Assembly: GCA_002422315.1 (NCBI GenBank)
Contig: DIUJ01000019.1
Span: forward strand, 50,819 to 114,818
From: Bacteroidetes bacterium UBA6161
Lineage (GTDB): Bacteria > Bacteroidota > Bacteroidia > NS11-12g > UBA955
DNA: 64,000 nucleotides
Direction of reading: 5' to 3'
The notes under the pieces are model-generated. The model was given only the letters and a program-made list of their open reading frames with translations. It was not told where the DNA came from and searched no databases. Position numbers and translations under genes: made by a program. Positions within the stretch are counted from its first letter, which is position 1; each line of letters begins with the position of its first letter. Positions 60,873 to 64,000 of the stretch are shown here, one piece after another.

Positions 60873-62849
60873 ATGATTTTTGACAAAAAAAATTTAAGTA
60901 ATGAGAAACTTATAGAGTTATACTCCAACTTAGTTTACCCTAGACTAATCGAAGAAAAAATGTTGGTTCTACTCCGTCAAGGTAGAATAAGCAAATGGTT
61001 TTCTGGGATGGGTCAAGAAGCTATCTCTGTAGGAGCTACTATGGCTCTAAAACCTACGGAATACATTTTACCGCTACATAGAAATTTAGGTGTTTTTACT
61101 ACTCGAAATATCCCTTTTACTAAACTATTTGCCCAATGGCAAGGAAAAAAAAGTGGTTTTACAAAAGGCAGAGACCGCTCCTTTCACTTTGGAACCAACG
61201 AATACCACATAGTAGGTATGATTTCTCATCTTGGTGCTATGCTTGGGGTGGCAAACGGAATCTCATTGGTAGAAAAATTAGAGAATACAAAACAAGTTAG
61301 TTTGGTATTTAGTGGCGATGGTGGCACAAGCGAAGGAGATTTTCACGAAGCTATGAACGTAGCTGCTGTGTGGAACCTCCCTGTTATATTTCTTATAGAA
61401 AACAATGGCTACGGACTTTCTACTCCCTCCAACGAACAATTCAAATGCAAGCAGTTTATAGACAAAGGCATAGGCTATGGAATGGAAGCATACCAAATAG
61501 ATGGAAACAATATCATAGATACCTACACCAGAATTTCTGAAATAGCAGAATCGCTAAGACAATCTCCAAGACCTGCAATTGTGGAGTGTATGACATTTAG
61601 AATGAGAGGACATGAAGAAGCTTCGGGTACAAAGTATGTGCCTCAAGAACTTTTTGATATGTGGGCAAAAAAAGACCCCATTTCTAATTATGAAAACTAC
61701 CTCTTCAAAATGGGAATTTTAACCCAAGAAATAAAAGAAGAAATAGAAAGTAAACACAAAAAAGTTATAGAAGAAGGACTTAAAATAGTTTTTGAAGAAG
61801 AGGAAATAATAGCAGATGTAGAAGAAGAATTGGCAGATGTATATGCGCCGCATGTTCAAGAAATTACACAAGCAAATCTAGACAAAGTAGAAGATAAAAG
61901 ACTCGTGGATGCAATCTCAGATGGTTTAAAACAATGTTTCCAAAGGCATCCAAAATCTGTCATTATGGGCCAGGATGTAGCAGAATATGGAGGTGTTTTT
62001 AAAATAACTGAAAACTTTTACAAAGAATTTGGCAAAGACAGAATTCGCAATACGCCCATAACCGAAAGTTCTATACTAGGTGCAGGTTATGGTATGAGTA
62101 TTAGAGGTTGGAAATCTGTAGTAGAAATCCAATTTTCAGATTTTGTAAGCTGTGGTTTCAACCAGATAGTAAACAATATGGCAAAATCCTTCTACCGATG
62201 GGGTCAAGCCTCTGATGTAGTGGTTAGAATGCCAACAGGTGCGGGAGTTGGTGCGGGACCTTTCCACTCCCAAAGTACAGAAGCTTGGTTCTTTCATGTA
62301 CCAGGCTTAAAACTAGTTTACCCTTCCAATCCTTTTGATGCCAAAGGGCTCTTGTGTGCCTCTTTCGAGGACCCCAATCCTGTGCTTTTCTTTGAACACA
62401 AAGCATTGTATAGAAGCATTTCTGGAAGTGTTCCTTCAGACTACTATACCCTCCCAATAGGCAAAGCAGCAATAGCACAAGAAGGAAATGAAATAAGTAT
62501 TATAACTTATGGATGGGGAGTGCATTGGGCTATAGATACTTGCAAAGAACTCGGTATAAATGCAGAGATAATTGACCTTAGAACCTTATTGCCTTGGGAT
62601 AAAGAAAGTGTACAAAATACTGTCTTAAAAACTGGCAAATGCTTGGTGCTGCACGAAGACACTCTAACCGGAGGCATAGGTGCAGAAATAGCTGCCTGGG
62701 TAGGCGAACATTGCTTTACAAGCCTAGACGCCCCTGTGGTAAGAATAGGTAGCTTAGATACCCCAGTACCTCTAGCCAAAGACCTAGAAAACAATTTCCT
62801 CCCAAAAACAAGATTCAAAGAAGCTCTTCTGAAATTAGCTAATTGGTAA
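60873..62849 (+). CDS. 2-oxoacid dehydrogenase E1, alpha and beta subunits fused
   Basis: The 658-residue protein joins both halves of the heterotetrameric thiamine-diphosphate E1. The alpha half (about 1-320) has the TPP/Mg motif SGDGGTSEGDFHEAMNVAAVW to ENNGYGLST and the phosphorylation-loop region RMRGHEEASGTKY. The beta half (about 345-658) starts KRLVDAISDGLKQCFQRHPK and contains GQDVAEYGGVFKITENF. Sequence type suggests branched-chain 2-oxoacid (2-oxoisovalerate) dehydrogenase rather than pyruvate dehydrogenase, but this is not certain. E2 and E3 are not in the window. Confidence 0.92.
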   Translation: MIFDKKNLSNEKLIELYSNLVYPRLIEEKMLVLLRQGRISKWFSGMGQEAISVGATMALKPTEYILPLHRNLGVFTTRNIPFTKLFAQWQGKKSGFTKGRDRSFHFGTNEYHIVGMISHLGAMLGVANGISLVEKLENTKQVSLVFSGDGGTSEGDFHEAMNVAAVWNLPVIFLIENNGYGLSTPSNEQFKCKQFIDKGIGYGMEAYQIDGNNIIDTYTRISEIAESLRQSPRPAIVECMTFRMRGHEEASGTKYVPQELFDMWAKKDPISNYENYLFKMGILTQEIKEEIESKHKKVIEEGLKIVFEEEEIIADVEEELADVYAPHVQEITQANLDKVEDKRLVDAISDGLKQCFQRHPKSVIMGQDVAEYGGVFKITENFYKEFGKDRIRNTPITESSILGAGYGMSIRGWKSVVEIQFSDFVSCGFNQIVNNMAKSFYRWGQASDVVVRMPTGAGVGAGPFHSQSTEAWFFHVPGLKLVYPSNPFDAKGLLCASFEDPNPVLFFEHKALYRSISGSVPSDYYTLPIGKAAIAQEGNEISIITYGWGVHWAIDTCKELGINAEIIDLRTLLPWDKESVQNTVLKTGKCLVLHEDTLTGGIGAEIAAWVGEHCFTSLDAPVVRIGSLDTPVPLAKDLENNFLPKTRFKEALLKLANW

Positions 62850-62877
62850 GTACAAAGGGGAGGTATTTTATACTACG

Positions 62878-63003
62878 ATAGTTTTCAAATATTAAAAACT
62901 ATTAGATTCTTTTTAATCAAGTTATATTTTCGATATAAACATAGTTGGCAATAACTACTTGAAATTTATTTTATCTTTTCACTTCTGTTCAAGATAAATT
63001 TCA
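62878..63003. other. 266-bp gap with two AT-rich hairpins
   Basis: Between the E1 gene and the next gene (62850-63115), ATAGTTTT (62878-62885) pairs with AAAACTAT (62895-62902) ahead of a T-rich stretch and may be a weak terminator. A second dyad has TGAAATTTAT at 62960-62969 and ATAAATTTCA at 62994-63003. No coding signal is seen here. Confidence 0.35.
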
Positions 63004-63093
63004 GTAAAAAACACATAAGAAAACTGTAAAATTAACAACTATATAGCTCTTAAAAAAATCCAAAATCACATTTCCTAATTTCAAGAAAAAATT

Positions 63094-63101
63094 TACTTTT
63101 G
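63094..63101 (+). promoter_or_regulatory. -7 element of the 63116 gene
   Basis: TACTTTTG matches TAnnTTTG and ends 14 bp before the ATG at 63116. Confidence 0.5.
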
Positions 63102-63115
63102 TATAAAACAAAATT

Positions 63116-63874
63116 ATGCATAAGAAATTTTTATTTTTAGGATTATTATCTACGGTCTTTTTTATATTACTCAGTAGCTCTTGTAGCCTAGACAAACGCA
63201 CTTACAACAGAGGCTATTCTATTAACTACAAATCATTTAACCTAAAATCAAATGAAGACAAGACATCTAGAAATATAAAAACTTATGGTAAAGAAGACAA
63301 AAAACAATTGATAGCAAGCGATATTGAGCAAAACTTTTCTAGTTTAATAAACGATAAAGAATTGGGACTAAAAGTAGTAAATGATTCTAATACAATTCCT
63401 TTAAAATGCGATTGGATTTTGTACAAAGATGGGACCGAAATAGAAGCAAATGTTATAGAGATTTCAGATGATTTCGTAAAATTTAAAAAATGTGACTATT
63501 TAGATGGTCCTACTTATACAAAAAAGATTTCAGATATATTTATGATTAAATACCGCAATGGTAAAAAAGAAATTTTTAATCGAGCACCTCAAGCTCAAGC
63601 GCCAATCGTTACCAACAATCCAAGCTCAAGTTCTGTGAACAACAATCTACCTCCAACAGAAAATCAAAGCGCTGAAGAGGATTCAGGGGGATATAGCATC
63701 CTTTCCTTTGTATTATCAATTGTTTCACTTATTATACCTTTTGGGGCCATATTGTTTGCACTTGCAGGTCTGGTTTTCGGATTTATTGGATTAAATAACG
63801 GCTTAAAAGGCTTAGCTGTTGCAGGAATTATTATAAGTTTTATTACAATAGTGATAATTCTTAGTATACTATAA
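63116..63874 (+). CDS. Lipoprotein-signal protein with C-terminal membrane segments
   Basis: The 252-residue protein has a lipoprotein-type signal (KKFLFLGLLSTVFFILLSSSC, Cys23). A polar central domain (about 95-150) contains the pattern CDWILYKDGTEIEANVIEI and YTKKISDIFMIKYRNGKKE, seen in many Bacteroidota envelope proteins. A Ser/Asn/Pro linker follows. Two hydrophobic helices at about 190-250 (SFVLSIVSLIIPFGAILFAL and LAVAGIIISFITIVIILSIL) resemble the DUF4190 membrane module. Lipidation plus two C-terminal helices would imply inner-membrane retention. Function unknown. Confidence 0.75.
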   Translation: MHKKFLFLGLLSTVFFILLSSSCSLDKRTYNRGYSINYKSFNLKSNEDKTSRNIKTYGKEDKKQLIASDIEQNFSSLINDKELGLKVVNDSNTIPLKCDWILYKDGTEIEANVIEISDDFVKFKKCDYLDGPTYTKKISDIFMIKYRNGKKEIFNRAPQAQAPIVTNNPSSSSVNNNLPPTENQSAEEDSGGYSILSFVLSIVSLIIPFGAILFALAGLVFGFIGLNNGLKGLAVAGIIISFITIVIILSIL

Positions 63875-63880
63875 AAACAA

Positions 63881-63916
63881 AAAATCCCCCTGGTATTTAT
63901 ACCAAAGGGATTTATA
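63881..63916. terminator. Terminator after the 63116 gene
   Basis: AAATCCC pairs with GGGATTT and TGGTAT with ATACCA across a short loop, with a CC/AA internal mismatch (63881-63913), flanked by A- and T-rich sequence. It may also serve the minus-strand gene entering from the right. Confidence 0.7.
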
Positions 63917-63960
63917 TTTTATTATCTAAGTATACTTTTAGTAAGTAAACTTAAGCAACA

Positions 63961-64000
63961 TTACATCATGTATTCTTTCCTGACTTGTCCACAACTTTTT
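63961..64000 (-). CDS. Possible C-terminal end of a minus-strand gene
   Basis: The last 40 bases can encode, on the minus strand, the end SCGQVRKEYMM before a TAA at 63963-63961. Another minus frame stays open to a TAA at 63940-63938. With so little sequence I cannot decide between them or name a product. The nearby symmetrical terminator (63881-63916) supports a gene converging from the right. Confidence 0.25.
   Translation of the reverse strand, partial: KSCGQVRKEYMM

Noticed and set aside
63985..63993. DnaA-box-like TTGTCCACA at the right edge
   Set aside because: Single copy, one mismatch, and probably inside the coding end of a minus-strand gene.
1..64000. CRISPR arrays, IS elements, prophage or defence islands
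   Set aside because: No regularly spaced repeats, transposase, integrase or phage structural genes were seen; the genes are chromosomal housekeeping or envelope functions.

Overview
The window is about 64 kb of AT-rich, gene-dense chromosome from a member of the phylum Bacteroidota. The evidence is the gliding/type IX secretion genes gldA, gldF, gldG and sprA, several Bacteroidota-restricted families (DUF3127, DUF4296, a fused alpha/beta 2-oxoacid dehydrogenase E1, a TonB receptor with a carboxypeptidase-like N-terminal domain), Bacteroidota-type promoters (TTG, about 19-24 bp, TAnnTTTG), and few Shine-Dalgarno sequences. I cannot place it below phylum. There are no rRNA genes, insertion sequences, phage genes or CRISPR arrays. 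One tRNA gene, Leu(UAG), is present. Most of the window is core chromosome.

Layout. 1-335: 5' part of a secreted-protein gene cut by the window edge. 0.5-4.2 kb: groES-groEL, converging on the trigger factor gene and tRNA-Leu. 4.3-9.9 kb: Rel/Spo (p)ppGpp enzyme, Fur-family regulator, purA, fumC. 10-11.9 kb (minus strand): alkyltransferase-like protein, AhpD-like protein and HI0933-type flavoprotein, the first two coupled by an ATGA overlap. 12-16.9 kb: thioredoxin-fold lipoprotein, MarC, DUF3127, M42 peptidase, and a nucleoid-associated protein on the minus strand. 17-20.9 kb: a 650-bp control region with DnaA boxes, then nrdB-nrdA. 21-24.2 kb: thrS-infC-rpmI-rplT translation operon. 24.5-32.2 kb: rocD, maf, DUF3050, Tat-signal pirin, guaA, receptor-like lipoprotein, RsmB-type methyltransferase. 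32.3-44.4 kb: gldA-gldF-gldG, lytic transglycosylase, ruvA, sprA. 44.5-50.7 kb: small outer-membrane protein, DivIC, secreted protein of unknown function, efp, agmatinase-like gene, cysteine desulfurase, two hypothetical genes. 50.8-55.7 kb: yidC, DUF4296 lipoprotein, mutS2. 55.7-60.8 kb: a TonB-dependent receptor and a surface-lipoprotein gene behind a remarkable promoter, then another lipoprotein. 60.9-64 kb: fused E1 of a branched-chain/2-oxoacid dehydrogenase, a membrane lipoprotein, and the end of a possible minus-strand gene.

Most notable signals. (1) Immediately upstream of the TonB receptor/lipoprotein pair is an array of (G/T)TAAC half-sites in exact 11-bp register over eight positions (55673-55754). 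It ends 10 bp before a -7-like element, which is the architecture of a Pho box; the pair is therefore a candidate phosphate-starvation-induced outer-membrane uptake system. (2) DnaA boxes, two of them inside an imperfect direct repeat, flank an nrdBA promoter. (3) The DUF3127 protein ends in an SSB-like acidic tip, DDDLPF. (4) EF-P has Asn at the position usually occupied by the modified Lys/Arg. (5) infC has no ATG start. (6) The MGMT homologue lacks its alkyl-acceptor cysteine.
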